In this document: piece after piece, positions 36,440 through 45,335 of the stretch
Layout: each line of letters opens with the position of its first letter
Numbering within the stretch: the stretch's first letter is position 1
Origin: JACCZX01 sp963824935
GTDB taxonomy: Bacteria; Pseudomonadota; Gammaproteobacteria; Burkholderiales; Burkholderiaceae_F
NCBI GenBank assembly: GCA_963824935.1
Contig: CAWGRF010000023.1
Span: forward strand, 1-64,000
Reading direction: 5' to 3'
Length of the DNA stretch: 64,000 bases
Position numbers and translations under genes: made by a program
Notes under the pieces: model-generated
Told to the model about the DNA's origin: nothing
Databases searched by the model: none
Seen by the model: the letters and a program-made list of their open reading frames with translations, nothing else

Positions 36440-37615
36440 ATGCCGACGCTGCTGACTCGCATCATCGTGTTTGTCGTCCTTACGCATACAGCGTTCGGCG
36501 CTGCGCGCGTTACGGCGTCTTTGTACGCGCTGTCCAACAGGGCGTCGCCGTTTACGGTGGGTGTGCTACTGGCGTTGTACGCACTGGTGCCAGCGTTGCT
36601 GGCTGTGCGCGCCGGGCGATGGCTGGATGAAGTTGGACCATTTCGCCCCTTGTTAATCGGCACGACGATGATGAGCGTCGGCGCACTGCTGCCGGCCGCG
36701 TTCCCTTACGCGACTGCCGACGTCGCGCCGCTGCTCGTTGCCAGCGCGCTGCTGGGAACAGGCTTCATGTATGTGCAGATGACGGTGCAGAACCTGGTGG
36801 GCGTGATGTCCGAACCGGGCAAACGCCCCGCCGCGTTCTCGATCCTGGCGCTCGGATTTTCCACTTCAGGATTGATTGCCCCGGTTGCCAGCGGATTCCT
36901 GATCGACAGCGTCGGCCATCGTGTGACCTTCGCCTTGATCTTCGGCCTGATGGCCATCAGCCTGGTAATGCTCTTTTCGCAGCGCGCATTGCTGCCGGCG
37001 CCGCCGCAGCCGCACACCGCGGCGCTGCAATCACGCAATGCGTTCGATCTGCTGCGCTATCCGGCGGTGCGCAACGTTTTGATCGTCAGCGGCATGATCT
37101 CAATGTCGTGGGACCTGCAATCGTTCCTGATTCCGGTGTATGGCACCAGCATCGGACTGACGGCGTCGCAGATCGGCTTGGTGCTCGGAAGCTTCGCTGC
37201 AGCAACGTTCGCGATTCGGGTGGCGATGCCGACGCTGTCGCGCCGCTATCGCGAATGGGAAGTGCTGTTGTTCACGCTGGTCACCGCCGCCGTCGGTTTT
37301 GCACTGATTCCACTCTTCAAGACGATGGCGCCATTAATGGCGGTTGCCTTTTTGCTGGGGCTTGGGCTCGGGGCGGCGCAGCCGAATGTGATGTCGCTGC
37401 TGCACGATCGTTCGCCCGCGGGCCGCATCGGTGAGGCGCTCGGTGTGCGCACTACGATCATGAACACAAGCCATGTGGTGTTGCCGCTGGTGTTCGGTGC
37501 GTTCGGTTCTGTAGTCGGCGCCGGGCCAGCGTTCTGGCTAATGGCAAGCGTGCTCGGCGCCGGTGCCTGGACATCGTGGCGGCGCATGAAGGGCGAGTCC
37601 ACGCTACGCGAATGA
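36440..37615 (+). CDS. MFS transporter
   Basis: This 12-TM permease has about 391 aa. It begins PTLLTRIIVFVVLTHTAFGAARV and has the loop 2-3 signature AGRWLDEVGPFRPLLIG, a variant of G-x-x-x-D-R/K-x-G-R/K. A central loop at about 190-210 divides two six-helix halves. The ATG at 36440 lies just past the stop of the preceding gene; a TTG at 36434 would overlap it. The distal half keeps GLGLGAAQPNVMSLLHDRSP. Substrate unknown. Its stop overlaps the chaC ATG by 4 bases. Confidence 0.87.
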   Translation: MPTLLTRIIVFVVLTHTAFGAARVTASLYALSNRASPFTVGVLLALYALVPALLAVRAGRWLDEVGPFRPLLIGTTMMSVGALLPAAFPYATADVAPLLVASALLGTGFMYVQMTVQNLVGVMSEPGKRPAAFSILALGFSTSGLIAPVASGFLIDSVGHRVTFALIFGLMAISLVMLFSQRALLPAPPQPHTAALQSRNAFDLLRYPAVRNVLIVSGMISMSWDLQSFLIPVYGTSIGLTASQIGLVLGSFAAATFAIRVAMPTLSRRYREWEVLLFTLVTAAVGFALIPLFKTMAPLMAVAFLLGLGLGAAQPNVMSLLHDRSPAGRIGEALGVRTTIMNTSHVVLPLVFGAFGSVVGAGPAFWLMASVLGAGAWTSWRRMKGESTLRE

Positions 37616-38265
37616 ACAGGGTGCCGTTCGACTTTCCCGGCCGCATCACCGCTGAACAGCAGGCGGCGTCGTTGAAGACTGCGCTGGCCATATGGGACCG
37701 CCGCGCGCCGCTATGGTTATTCGGCTATGGCTCGCTTATCTGGAACCCGGAAGTTACCTACGATCGCCGCATAGTGGCGCGTGTGCACGGATATCACCGC
37801 CGGCTTTGTTTATGGAGCCGTCTGAATCGCGGCACCTTCGATTGCCCCGGACTAGTGGCGGGGCTGGATCGCGGCGGCTCGTGCGCCGGAGTCGCTTATC
37901 GCTTGCCCGCGAAGACCGCCCCCAGCGAGCTCGAACGACTATGGGACCGCGAAATGTTCCTGGGCTCATACGCGCCGCGCTGGCTCGATTGCCGTCTCAG
38001 CCACAAGGCCGGCAACGGATCGCACGTGTCGGCGCTGGCATTCGTCGTGCGACGCGACGCTCCGAACTACACCGGCAAGCTAAGCGAGGCCGAGATACTC
38101 GCGGTGTTCGAGCGTGGCAGTTGCGGCCGCTTCGGCACCAGCCTGGACTACCTTGTGAGAACGGTGCATGCGCTGCGTGAATACGGGCTGCGCGATCCTC
38201 ACTTCGAGCGACTCGCCCGGCACGCTGGAGTAGAAGTACCGCCACTCACTAAGATGAGGCCATGA
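37612..38265 (+). CDS. chaC: Glutathione-specific gamma-glutamylcyclotransferase, ChaC family
   Basis: This enzyme cleaves glutathione to 5-oxoproline and Cys-Gly. It has 217 aa, close to the usual length. The substrate-binding LWLFGYGSLIWNP lies near residue 34. The catalytic Glu is expected in ELERLWDREMFLGSY near 112. A conserved RFGTSLDYL stretch follows. The start at 37612 makes an ATGA overlap with the MFS stop, and its stop overlaps the pdxH start the same way, so the four genes are translationally coupled. Confidence 0.92.
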   Translation: MNRVPFDFPGRITAEQQAASLKTALAIWDRRAPLWLFGYGSLIWNPEVTYDRRIVARVHGYHRRLCLWSRLNRGTFDCPGLVAGLDRGGSCAGVAYRLPAKTAPSELERLWDREMFLGSYAPRWLDCRLSHKAGNGSHVSALAFVVRRDAPNYTGKLSEAEILAVFERGSCGRFGTSLDYLVRTVHALREYGLRDPHFERLARHAGVEVPPLTKMRP

Positions 38266-38895
38266 AGATCGACGATCTGCGGATCGAATACAAGCGCGGC
38301 GAGCTGGATGAAGAGCACGCTGACGCCGATCCTATCGCGCAGTTTTCGCGCTGGTGGGACGAAGCAAGTGCCGCGCAAGTACGAGAGGCAAACGCCATGA
38401 CGCTCGCCACCGCCGATGCCGACGGCAGGCCCTCGGCGCGCACGGTCTTGCTGAAGAGCTTCGACCCTTCTGGATTCGTGTTCTTCACCAACTACGAAAG
38501 CCGCAAGGGGCTCGAGCTCGACGCCAATCCGCGTGCGGCACTGCTCTTTTTCTGGCCAGAGCTTGAGCGGCAGGTTCGCGTCGAGGGGGATATAGCGCGC
38601 ACAGGCGAGCCATGAGTCAGACGAATACTTTCATAGTCGTCCACTGCCGAGCCGTATCGGCGCCTGGGCATCACCGCAAAGCCAACCCATTCCCAGCAAG
38701 GCATGGCTGATGGCGCGCGTTGCACAAATGGCGCTGCGGCATGCCGCGGCGCCTAGTCGGCCGCCGCAATGGGGAGGTTATCGCGTCGTGCCGGACGCGA
38801 TCGAGTTCTGGCAAGGGCGCCCCTCGCGGCTGCACGATCGATTGCTTTACACGCGCACGGACACTGGCTGGGACCGAGTGCGTTTAGCGCCGTGA
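38262..38895 (+). CDS. pdxH: Pyridoxamine 5'-phosphate oxidase (frameshifted)
   Basis: This FMN enzyme makes pyridoxal 5'-phosphate. Frame 1 carries DDLRIEYKRGELDEEHADADPIAQF, NAMTLATADADGRPSARTVLLK and GFVFFTNYESRKG. After a +1 break near 38612-38614, another frame carries ESDEYFHSRPLPSRIGAWAS, VPDAIEFWQG and RLHDRLLYTR...WDRVRLAP, the conserved C-terminus. Removing one base gives 210 aa, the standard length. It is probably an assembly error in a functional gene. Its start overlaps chaC by 4 bases. Confidence 0.94.
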
Positions 38896-39051
38896 CGAGT
38901 CCCAGGCGACAAACCGCAACCCTACTTTGGTCGCATCAGTTAGCGTGAAATCGCCGGCAAAGCCGGACAATTTCAGAAGAACAACGGCACCCAACAGTGC
39001 TGCTGCGGCTATCATCGCGCCATCAGGGGAGAAAGCAACAGGGGAGCACCG

Positions 39052-39723
39052 ATGAGTGAACAGCAGATCTCGGTCATCATCGTCGAGGACGAACCCGAAT
39101 TTCGACGCCGCTTTGTGCAGATTGTCGAGAACGAGCCGAGCATGAAGCTTACGGGCGCGGCGTCGAACAAGCGCGAGGCGCAGGCGATCATCGATCGCGA
39201 ATCGTTCGACGTGATGTTGATCGATCTCGGACTGCCCGACGGCAGCGGCATCGAGCTGATCCGCCAGGTGAGCCAGAAAAAGCCCGACGTCGACATCATG
39301 GTCGTCACCGTCTTTGGCGATGAGCAGCATGTCGTGTCATCGATCGAGGCGGGCGCGACCGGCTACATCCTGAAAGACTCAGCCCCTGCCGACGTGATCT
39401 CGTGCATTCGCCTGCTGCGCGCGGGCGGCTCGCCGGTCAGCCCGGTCGTTGCACGGAGCGTGTTGCGCGCGATTCGTAACCGGATGAGCACGACAGCGCC
39501 GGCGCGCCTGCCGGGCACCGAGCAAAACCCGCTGTCGGCGCGCGAGACTGAAATTCTGCAACTGCTCGCGAAGGGGATGAGCTTCAACGAGATCGGCGAC
39601 ATCCTCGGCATCTCGCCGCACACGGTGACTGCGCACATCAAGAAGATCTATCGCAAGCTGGCGGTGCACTCGCGCGGCGAAGCGGTCTATGAGGCAACGC
39701 AGATGGGGCTGCTGAAGAACTAG
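39052..39723 (+). CDS. NarL/FixJ-family response regulator
   Basis: This regulator has 223 aa. The receiver domain (about 6-120) has acidic VEDEPE at 11-16, phospho-acceptor Asp58 in LIDLGLPDGSG, and Lys in ILKDSAPADVI. The LuxR-type HTH domain (about 158-218) shows LSARETEILQLLAKGMSFNEIGDILGISPHTVTAHIKKIYRKL. GGGGAG precedes the ATG. It is immediately followed by its histidine kinase, with a TAGTG stop/start overlap. Confidence 0.94.
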   Translation: MSEQQISVIIVEDEPEFRRRFVQIVENEPSMKLTGAASNKREAQAIIDRESFDVMLIDLGLPDGSGIELIRQVSQKKPDVDIMVVTVFGDEQHVVSSIEAGATGYILKDSAPADVISCIRLLRAGGSPVSPVVARSVLRAIRNRMSTTAPARLPGTEQNPLSARETEILQLLAKGMSFNEIGDILGISPHTVTAHIKKIYRKLAVHSRGEAVYEATQMGLLKN

Positions 39724-41678
39724 TGCGAACCCGCTCGAGCAACATGGCTCGCTTCGTTCGCTCGTTAGCGCGGACGGCCGCGCTATTCCTGGCACTGTGC
39801 TTCGTTGCACCGTTTGCGATCGCCGACGAGCCGATCAAGATCGACCGGTTCGAATGGGTATCGGGCGCCCGCGGCGACTTTCCGCCCCGCGATGCCCTGT
39901 GGCAGTCACACGAGCTTCCGTTTCGTTGGTCCTCAAGCGGAACACGCAACGGCGTCTGGCTGCGCTTCATGTTCACGCTTCCGGAGATGCCGACCGAAGG
40001 TTGGAGCGTGCTGCTGAACCGCCTGCCCACCGGCGGCACGATGTACCTCAATGGCAAGATGGTCGCCGATCTGCCGCTTGATTCCGAGCGCCGCTACGTT
40101 CGCTGGCGCCGCCCGCATCTGATCAATCTGCCGGTCGAGTTCCTGCGCGGCACGAACGAAGTGCTGATCTTCACGTCGTACGGCGTCGGCGTGCACGGTA
40201 TCGGGCCGATCGATGTCGGGCCGACGGCGGAACTGCAGCCGCGCTATGGCAACGAGTTTTTCGTCAGCCACACGTTGCGCTGGGTCTCATTGCTGCTGAC
40301 CGTCCTGCTGGCGATCGGCTTCGCCGCGCTGTGGCTGCGCCGGCGCTCGGAGAGTCTGTTTGGTTTGCTCGCCCTGGTGTCGGCCTTCTGGGCGCTGCGC
40401 TCGCTCGACTTTTCGTTCGAGTCAATGCCGGCCGATGCGCGCTTCTGGATGCGCGGCGCTTTCTACCTGGGAACTGCGGTGTTCACCGCGGTCGCCACGA
40501 TCACGATGTGGCGCCAGGGCGGCCGCCATCGGGCACGCGCCGAGCTGGGGCTCGCGGTACTCGCCGCGATGGGTCCTGCGCTTTACCTGCTCTCGGGTGA
40601 CACGTTCGATATGACCGCCGGCGCACTGTGGCAAGCGATGATGCTGGCCGCGCTGGCCACCGGCGTGTTGACGCTTGCCGCTCACGCCCTGGTCACGCCA
40701 TCGTTCATGCTTCAAGGCGTGGTGGCTGCGTTGCTGCTGGCGCTTGCCGCGGCGATTCACGACTATCTGGTCTACATCGGGATGCGTCCGTTCGCCAGCC
40801 CAGAATTGTTGAACATTGCGACACCAGTGCTGTTGATCGCGCTCGGCGCAACGTTGATCGACCGCTTCGTGCGGTCGCTGGCCGATGTCGAAAAAACCAA
40901 CACCGAGCTCGAAACGCGCATTCACGAGCGCGAGCAGCTGCTAAAGCGCAACTTTGACCGGCTGCGCGAGAGTGAACGGCTTAAGGCGAGCGCGCAGGAA
41001 CGGCAGCGCATCATGCAGGACATGCACGACGGGCTTGGTTCGCAGCTGTTGTCGTCGCTGATGCTGGTCGAGCGCGGTGCGATGTCGAACGAGCACGTGG
41101 CGCAGATCCTGCGGGAGTCGATCGACGACATGCGTCTTGCGATCGACGCGCTCGCCGCCGAGGATTCCGACCTGCTCGCCGCGCTAGGCAACATGCGATT
41201 TCGCATGGAGCCGCGTTTGAAGGCGGTCGGTATGGACCTGCAGTGGGACGCGCGCAATCTGCCGGAGGAAGTCGATCTCGATCCGAACGCGGTGCTGCCG
41301 GTGCTGCGCATCACCCAGGAAGCGCTCACCAATGCGATCAAGCACTCCCGTGCGCGTATGGTGCGCGTCACGCTCGCGATCGATCACGACGGTGATTCAC
41401 AGTGGTTTTCGATCCGCGTAACCGACAATGGGCGCGGGTTGGCGGCGGGCAACGGCAGCGGTCGCGGGATGCTGAACATGCGCAATCGCGCACAACGAAT
41501 CGGCGCGTTCTTGAAAGTTGAAACCGTACCCGGCGCCGGCACGATGATCATGGTGCGATTGCCGCTTGATACGACACCGGGACCAACGACGCGCGCACAG
41601 CAGCTGTCGCTCGACACCGAGGCAGTCATAGAACACGTCCGGCGCCGACATGCCAGCGCGCGAGCAACAGGCGCCTAG
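39723..41678 (+). CDS. HisKA_3-type sensor histidine kinase with 7TM extracellular-sensing N-terminus
   Basis: This kinase has 651 aa. A signal sequence (about 12-34) is followed by an extracytoplasmic beta-sandwich (about 38-175; MYLNGKMVADLPLD suggests a carbohydrate-binding-like fold). Seven hydrophobic helices (about 185-385) follow, matching 7TMR-DISM-type topology. A short coiled coil then leads to the dimerisation/phospho-acceptor helix ERQRIMQDMHDGLGSQLL (His near 440). The ATPase domain has ITQEALTNAIKHSRA (N box) and VTDNGRG. It may start at GTG 39723 or ATG 39744. Partner of the upstream regulator. Signal unknown. Confidence 0.9.
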   Translation: MRTRSSNMARFVRSLARTAALFLALCFVAPFAIADEPIKIDRFEWVSGARGDFPPRDALWQSHELPFRWSSSGTRNGVWLRFMFTLPEMPTEGWSVLLNRLPTGGTMYLNGKMVADLPLDSERRYVRWRRPHLINLPVEFLRGTNEVLIFTSYGVGVHGIGPIDVGPTAELQPRYGNEFFVSHTLRWVSLLLTVLLAIGFAALWLRRRSESLFGLLALVSAFWALRSLDFSFESMPADARFWMRGAFYLGTAVFTAVATITMWRQGGRHRARAELGLAVLAAMGPALYLLSGDTFDMTAGALWQAMMLAALATGVLTLAAHALVTPSFMLQGVVAALLLALAAAIHDYLVYIGMRPFASPELLNIATPVLLIALGATLIDRFVRSLADVEKTNTELETRIHEREQLLKRNFDRLRESERLKASAQERQRIMQDMHDGLGSQLLSSLMLVERGAMSNEHVAQILRESIDDMRLAIDALAAEDSDLLAALGNMRFRMEPRLKAVGMDLQWDARNLPEEVDLDPNAVLPVLRITQEALTNAIKHSRARMVRVTLAIDHDGDSQWFSIRVTDNGRGLAAGNGSGRGMLNMRNRAQRIGAFLKVETVPGAGTMIMVRLPLDTTPGPTTRAQQLSLDTEAVIEHVRRRHASARATGA

Positions 41679-41721
41679 CGCGCCGTAGTCCAGCGGCGGT
41701 CCGTCGTCCTAAACTCGCAGC

Positions 41722-42792
41722 ATGTCGCCGCGTGCTGGAGCCGACTCGCTGTTCGACGATGCCGAAGACGATCTGTTCGGCGAACCGACTACGTCGCGTG
41801 CAGGCGTATCCGTAGACGCCGCAGACTTTGACGAATCTCTGACGCGTCTTGGCCGGCTGCTGCCCCGCAGCGTTTATCTGGGTACATCGTCCTGGTACTT
41901 CCCGGGCTGGCGCGGACTCGTATGGCGCGACGATGCAAACGGCTACAGCGAATCGCAACTGGCGCGCCACGGATTGCGCGCATATCAGGAGCATCCGCTG
42001 TTTCGCTGCGTCGGCATCGATCGCACCTTTTATCAGCCGCTCACGGTTGCCGAGTACGCGCGCTACGCCGATCAGGTGCCACCGGACTTTCGCTTTGTGG
42101 TCAAGGCGCCGGCGATGGTTGCCGACGCGATGATGCGCGGCAAGCGCGGCGACCCGATCGAACCGAACCCGCTGTTTCTCGATCCATCCGCTGCGCTTGA
42201 TCATTTTGTAGCACCGGCGATCGAAGGTCTACACACCCGCACCGGTCCGCTGCTGATCCAGCTTTCGCCGTTACCGCGCGAGCTAACAAGCGGCGATGCG
42301 GGTATCAAAACGATCGAACGCATCGGTGCACTGCTGGATGCATTGCCGACCAGAGTTGGCGACATTGCGCCGCTGTACGCAGTCGAGTTGCGCGACGCGG
42401 AGCTCTTAACACCGAGGTTCGTGCGAACGCTGCGCGAGTGCGGCGCGCGTTTATGCATCGCTGTGCATCCGCGGATGCCCGCTGCAGCGCGCCAGAGCGC
42501 CGCGCTGCGCGCGATGGATGCCCTCGAGCACGAGGGCGACGATTGGCGGCTGAAGGGGCCGTTGGTCGTGCGCTGGAATCTGGCGAGCGGTCTGCGCTAC
42601 GAGGAAGCTCGCGCGCGCTATGCGCCATTCGACCGGCTGGTCGATCCTGACATTCCGACACGTGGCACGCTCGCGCATCTGATACACGTCGCAATCAAGA
42701 GCGAACAACCGAGCTTCATCATTGCGAACAACAAGGCAGAAGGCAGTGCGCCGCTAACGTTGATAGAGCTCGCGAAGGCGGTGGTTCGTTAA
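41722..42792 (+). CDS. DUF72 family TIM-barrel protein
   Basis: This 356-aa protein has the DUF72/YecE pattern: VYLGTSSWYFPGWRGLVW, YQEHPLFRCVGIDRTFYQPLT, VPPDFRFVVKAP, GPLLIQLSPLP, YAVELRDAELLTPRFVRTLRECG and a final IKSEQPSFIIANNKAEGSAPLTLIELA. The fold is a TIM barrel with a conserved, uncharacterised active-site-like cleft; some members are linked to DNA repair or Fe-S genes without proof. An acidic 45-residue N-terminal extension precedes the domain. Confidence 0.88.
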   Translation: MSPRAGADSLFDDAEDDLFGEPTTSRAGVSVDAADFDESLTRLGRLLPRSVYLGTSSWYFPGWRGLVWRDDANGYSESQLARHGLRAYQEHPLFRCVGIDRTFYQPLTVAEYARYADQVPPDFRFVVKAPAMVADAMMRGKRGDPIEPNPLFLDPSAALDHFVAPAIEGLHTRTGPLLIQLSPLPRELTSGDAGIKTIERIGALLDALPTRVGDIAPLYAVELRDAELLTPRFVRTLRECGARLCIAVHPRMPAAARQSAALRAMDALEHEGDDWRLKGPLVVRWNLASGLRYEEARARYAPFDRLVDPDIPTRGTLAHLIHVAIKSEQPSFIIANNKAEGSAPLTLIELAKAVVR

Positions 42793-42835
42793 TGTTCCTC
42801 GCCGCCAAACGCGGCTGCGCGCGACGGACCGACAC

Positions 42836-43729
42836 TCAACGCGAATAGCGCTTGCCCTGCGCGTCGATGGCCAGATAGCGCACGCCCTGCGCGTCGAGAA
42901 ACGCCAGCGCATCTTCCACCGGCTTGAGCATCGCGACAGTTGCGCACGCACCTGCGGCGACGGCGAGCGAAGCGACCACGGATACGGAGCGCCAGTGCTC
43001 GACCGGCCAGCCGGTGCGCGGATCGAGCAGGTGCGAATAGCGGCGCCCGTCGTGTTCAAAGTAACGCTCGTAGTCACCGGAAGTCGCCATCGCGCCGTGC
43101 GGCACGTTCAGGTATGCGATTGTTTCGCCTGGCTTGCCTCGCGGATCCTGCACCGCGATGCGCCACGGGCTGCCGTCTGCGTGTGGGCCGATGACGCGTA
43201 CATCGCCACCGAGATTGACGAGGCCATGCTCTCCGCCTAGATCTGCAACGGCGGCTACCGCTCGATCGGCCGCGTATTCCTTGCCGATACCGCCGAAATC
43301 GATTTCCATATCTGCACCCAGGCGCAGCATCGGCCCTTGCCATTCGATTCTTGACCAGCCGACGCGAGGCAACAGTTGATCGAGCGCAGCTTGCGCGGGC
43401 ACACGTCCCGCTTTGAAATCCCATGCACGGCGCAGAACGCCGCTGGTAAGGTCAAACGCGCCATCGCTTTGCGCGTACAACTCGGCGGCAAAGTCAATCA
43501 GGCCTGCCGTTTCTGCGTCGAGGCGAATCGCTGCGGCACCGGCAGCGCGATTGATTGCCGTAGTGACGCTGTCGTCCCGATAACGCGAGTACTTCGTTTC
43601 GATGCGCCGCACCTCGGCGATCGCCGCGTCCGACCAGGTGCGCGCGGTGGCGTCGTCCGGCGCGTAGACACGCACTTCGCAATGCGAAGCCATCGCACTG
43701 AAGGTGAACGAGAACGGGGTGAGTTGCAC
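42836..43729 (-). CDS. apbE: ApbE-family FAD:protein FMN transferase
   Basis: ApbE enzymes move FMN from FAD onto a Thr/Ser of target proteins, using Mg. The protein has 297 aa: YSRYRDDSVTTAIN (FAD site), GAFDLTSGVLRRAWDF, IDFGGIGKEYAADRA, GLVNLGGDVRVIG, SGDYERYFEHDGRRYSHLLDPRTGWPV (Mg/FAD signature). It starts at GTG 43729; no better start exists before the in-frame stop of the preceding gene. No signal peptide or lipobox is visible, unusual for this normally periplasmic enzyme. It is last in the TlpA-DUF4266-DUF3570-ApbE run, 51 bases after the barrel gene. Confidence 0.93.
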   Translation of the reverse strand: MQLTPFSFTFSAMASHCEVRVYAPDDATARTWSDAAIAEVRRIETKYSRYRDDSVTTAINRAAGAAAIRLDAETAGLIDFAAELYAQSDGAFDLTSGVLRRAWDFKAGRVPAQAALDQLLPRVGWSRIEWQGPMLRLGADMEIDFGGIGKEYAADRAVAAVADLGGEHGLVNLGGDVRVIGPHADGSPWRIAVQDPRGKPGETIAYLNVPHGAMATSGDYERYFEHDGRRYSHLLDPRTGWPVEHWRSVSVVASLAVAAGACATVAMLKPVEDALAFLDAQGVRYLAIDAQGKRYSR

Positions 43730-43780
43730 GCGCAGCCTGGAAAGAGGCGATGCTAACGCGTGACTACAACTTCCGAATAA

Positions 43781-44944
43781 CTAGAACTTCTTGCTGACGC
43801 CTACCTGATACAGCTGCGCCTTGAAGTCCTGCAAGCCCGGACTGCCGTCGCCACCGAGTCGCCAATCGCTGCGCTGCTCGTAGTACTCGGCCTTACCGTC
43901 GATTGTCCAGCCGCCGGAGAACGACTTGGCGACTTTCAGACCGGGCGAGATGCCTCCGAATGCGGACAGTCGCTGATCACTGGTGTAGAAGCCATTCGGA
44001 TTGCTCAGAAATCCAGGCGGGAAAGGCTCACCCAAAGTCGCGTCATACACGGGGTCGTAATAGAAGAAAGCAGCGCTTTGAGTCGTGTAACGCAGGCTCG
44101 GCGTCAGCGTAAAGCCATGCGGCAGGTCCTGCGCCCATTCGAACGTGAACGTGTGAGCGTTGATTTCCCAATCGTCGGTGTAGAACCGGTACGACGAGCG
44201 CAATGCGGCACTCAGGCCGTCGAAGTAATGATTCCAACGCACTACAGCAGCGATCTGATCGCGATGGTCGGGCCGCTGGTCGACGCCGAACAGAGCCTTG
44301 TAGGGATCGGTCAGATAGCCGCGCTGTTGCGCGTAGTACACATTGAACTGACCGACGTCGTTGCGGCTTAATACCTGCGTGATACCGGCGAGTCCGTCAA
44401 GCGTGGTCTTGGTGCGCGTGAAAGCCGGTCCGTCTTGCGGAAATATTTCGTCGGATGAGTAGCCGATACCGATCGTGAAGGTGGTGTTTTGATCCGGCGT
44501 TGCGTGCCGCAGAGTTACGCCACCAGCGACCGACTTGTAATCATCTTCGGTCGAATATGCACCACGCACCGACACCGCCGTGCGGTTGAAATACTTGGTC
44601 ACGGTGATGTCGCCCTGCGTGCGCGCATCTTGGACGCCTTGCCCGGACGCGCCCGACAGCACCGTGTGGTAGTACGGCGAAGCGCCTGAAACGTCGTCGT
44701 ACACCGCGCCAATCTCGAACACCCAGCTATCGCTGATCGGCGCCAACAGATACAGCGCGGGCGACTTGACGGTCATCCGCTCGCCGTCGTTATTGACGCC
44801 GCCGGAAGCCTGGTAGTCGCGATAGTACAGATACTTGAACTGAATCAGCGTCGAGTTGGGCACCGTCACCTGCGCGTGCGCAGTGGGAACGACGCCCGGC
44901 AATGCCAATGCGGCCGCGAGAATGGAACTATTTGATTTTTTCAT
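43781..44944 (-). CDS. DUF3570 outer-membrane beta-barrel protein
   Basis: This exported protein has 387 aa. A signal peptide (1-24, ending AHA|Q) is followed by many alternating amphipathic strands rich in Tyr, Phe and Thr (FKYLYYRDYQ, TVTKYFNRTAVSVRGAY, FNVYYAQQRGYL, VRWNHYF...SYRFYTDDWEINAHTF). The protein ends VGVSKKF with a C-terminal Phe, the signature recognised by the Bam machinery. This fits DUF3570 proteins, whose role is unknown. The gene follows the DUF4266 lipoprotein gene, separated by 145 bases holding a strong hairpin. Confidence 0.88.
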   Translation of the reverse strand: MKKSNSSILAAALALPGVVPTAHAQVTVPNSTLIQFKYLYYRDYQASGGVNNDGERMTVKSPALYLLAPISDSWVFEIGAVYDDVSGASPYYHTVLSGASGQGVQDARTQGDITVTKYFNRTAVSVRGAYSTEDDYKSVAGGVTLRHATPDQNTTFTIGIGYSSDEIFPQDGPAFTRTKTTLDGLAGITQVLSRNDVGQFNVYYAQQRGYLTDPYKALFGVDQRPDHRDQIAAVVRWNHYFDGLSAALRSSYRFYTDDWEINAHTFTFEWAQDLPHGFTLTPSLRYTTQSAAFFYYDPVYDATLGEPFPPGFLSNPNGFYTSDQRLSAFGGISPGLKVAKSFSGGWTIDGKAEYYEQRSDWRLGGDGSPGLQDFKAQLYQVGVSKKF

Positions 44945-45014
44945 TGCGCTTGTCGATCCCCTCTGCAGCAACGAAGCGCCACAGCATCCCGTATTTACTG
45001 GTTTTTGCTCACGT

Positions 45015-45042
45015 GAAATCGGCTGGCATTGCCAGCGATTTC
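45015..45042 (-). other. Strong intercistronic hairpin between DUF4266 and DUF3570 genes
   Basis: The arms GAAATC-GCTGGC and GCCAGC-GATTTC give a 12-bp stem with one bulged G and a 3-base loop. No T-tract follows in the direction of transcription, so it is more likely an mRNA processing, stability or attenuation element than a full terminator. It lies 71 bases before the DUF3570 start. Confidence 0.6.
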
Positions 45043-45089
45043 GCGCTAACTAGTCGGACGAAACTAGGTTTGCGCCTTCGTCCGCATTC

Positions 45090-45326
45090 TTAATTGCAGC
45101 CGCAACCGCCACCGCCGACCGACAGACCTCCCGTTGCGCCTTCCTTGCTGTGGTACGTGTGTTCGGAAAACCGGGTCTGTAGCGGATCGGAGTCGAATGA
45201 CATCTCGTGCTTGGCAAGGTTGCCCTTCTGCCACGGTTGCACTGGTGGCAGGGTGCCGCATCCGTTCAGGAGGACGCTCAATGCGAGCGCGCTCGTGCAT
45301 GTGCAACGTGCGATTAATTTCCTCAT
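45090..45326 (-). CDS. DUF4266 small lipoprotein
   Basis: This is a 78-aa secreted lipoprotein. The signal ends in a lipobox LLNGC with Cys23. The mature part has PWQKGNLAKHEMSFDSDPL typical of DUF4266, then SKEGATGGLSVGGGGCGCN at the C-terminus. Thr65 in GAT resembles the acceptor of ApbE-type flavinylation motifs, and Cys75/Cys77 form a CGC pair. The function is not established. It lies 9 bases after the thioredoxin gene on the same strand. Confidence 0.88.
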   Translation of the reverse strand: MRKLIARCTCTSALALSVLLNGCGTLPPVQPWQKGNLAKHEMSFDSDPLQTRFSEHTYHSKEGATGGLSVGGGGCGCN

Positions 45327-45335
45327 CGCCCTTCC

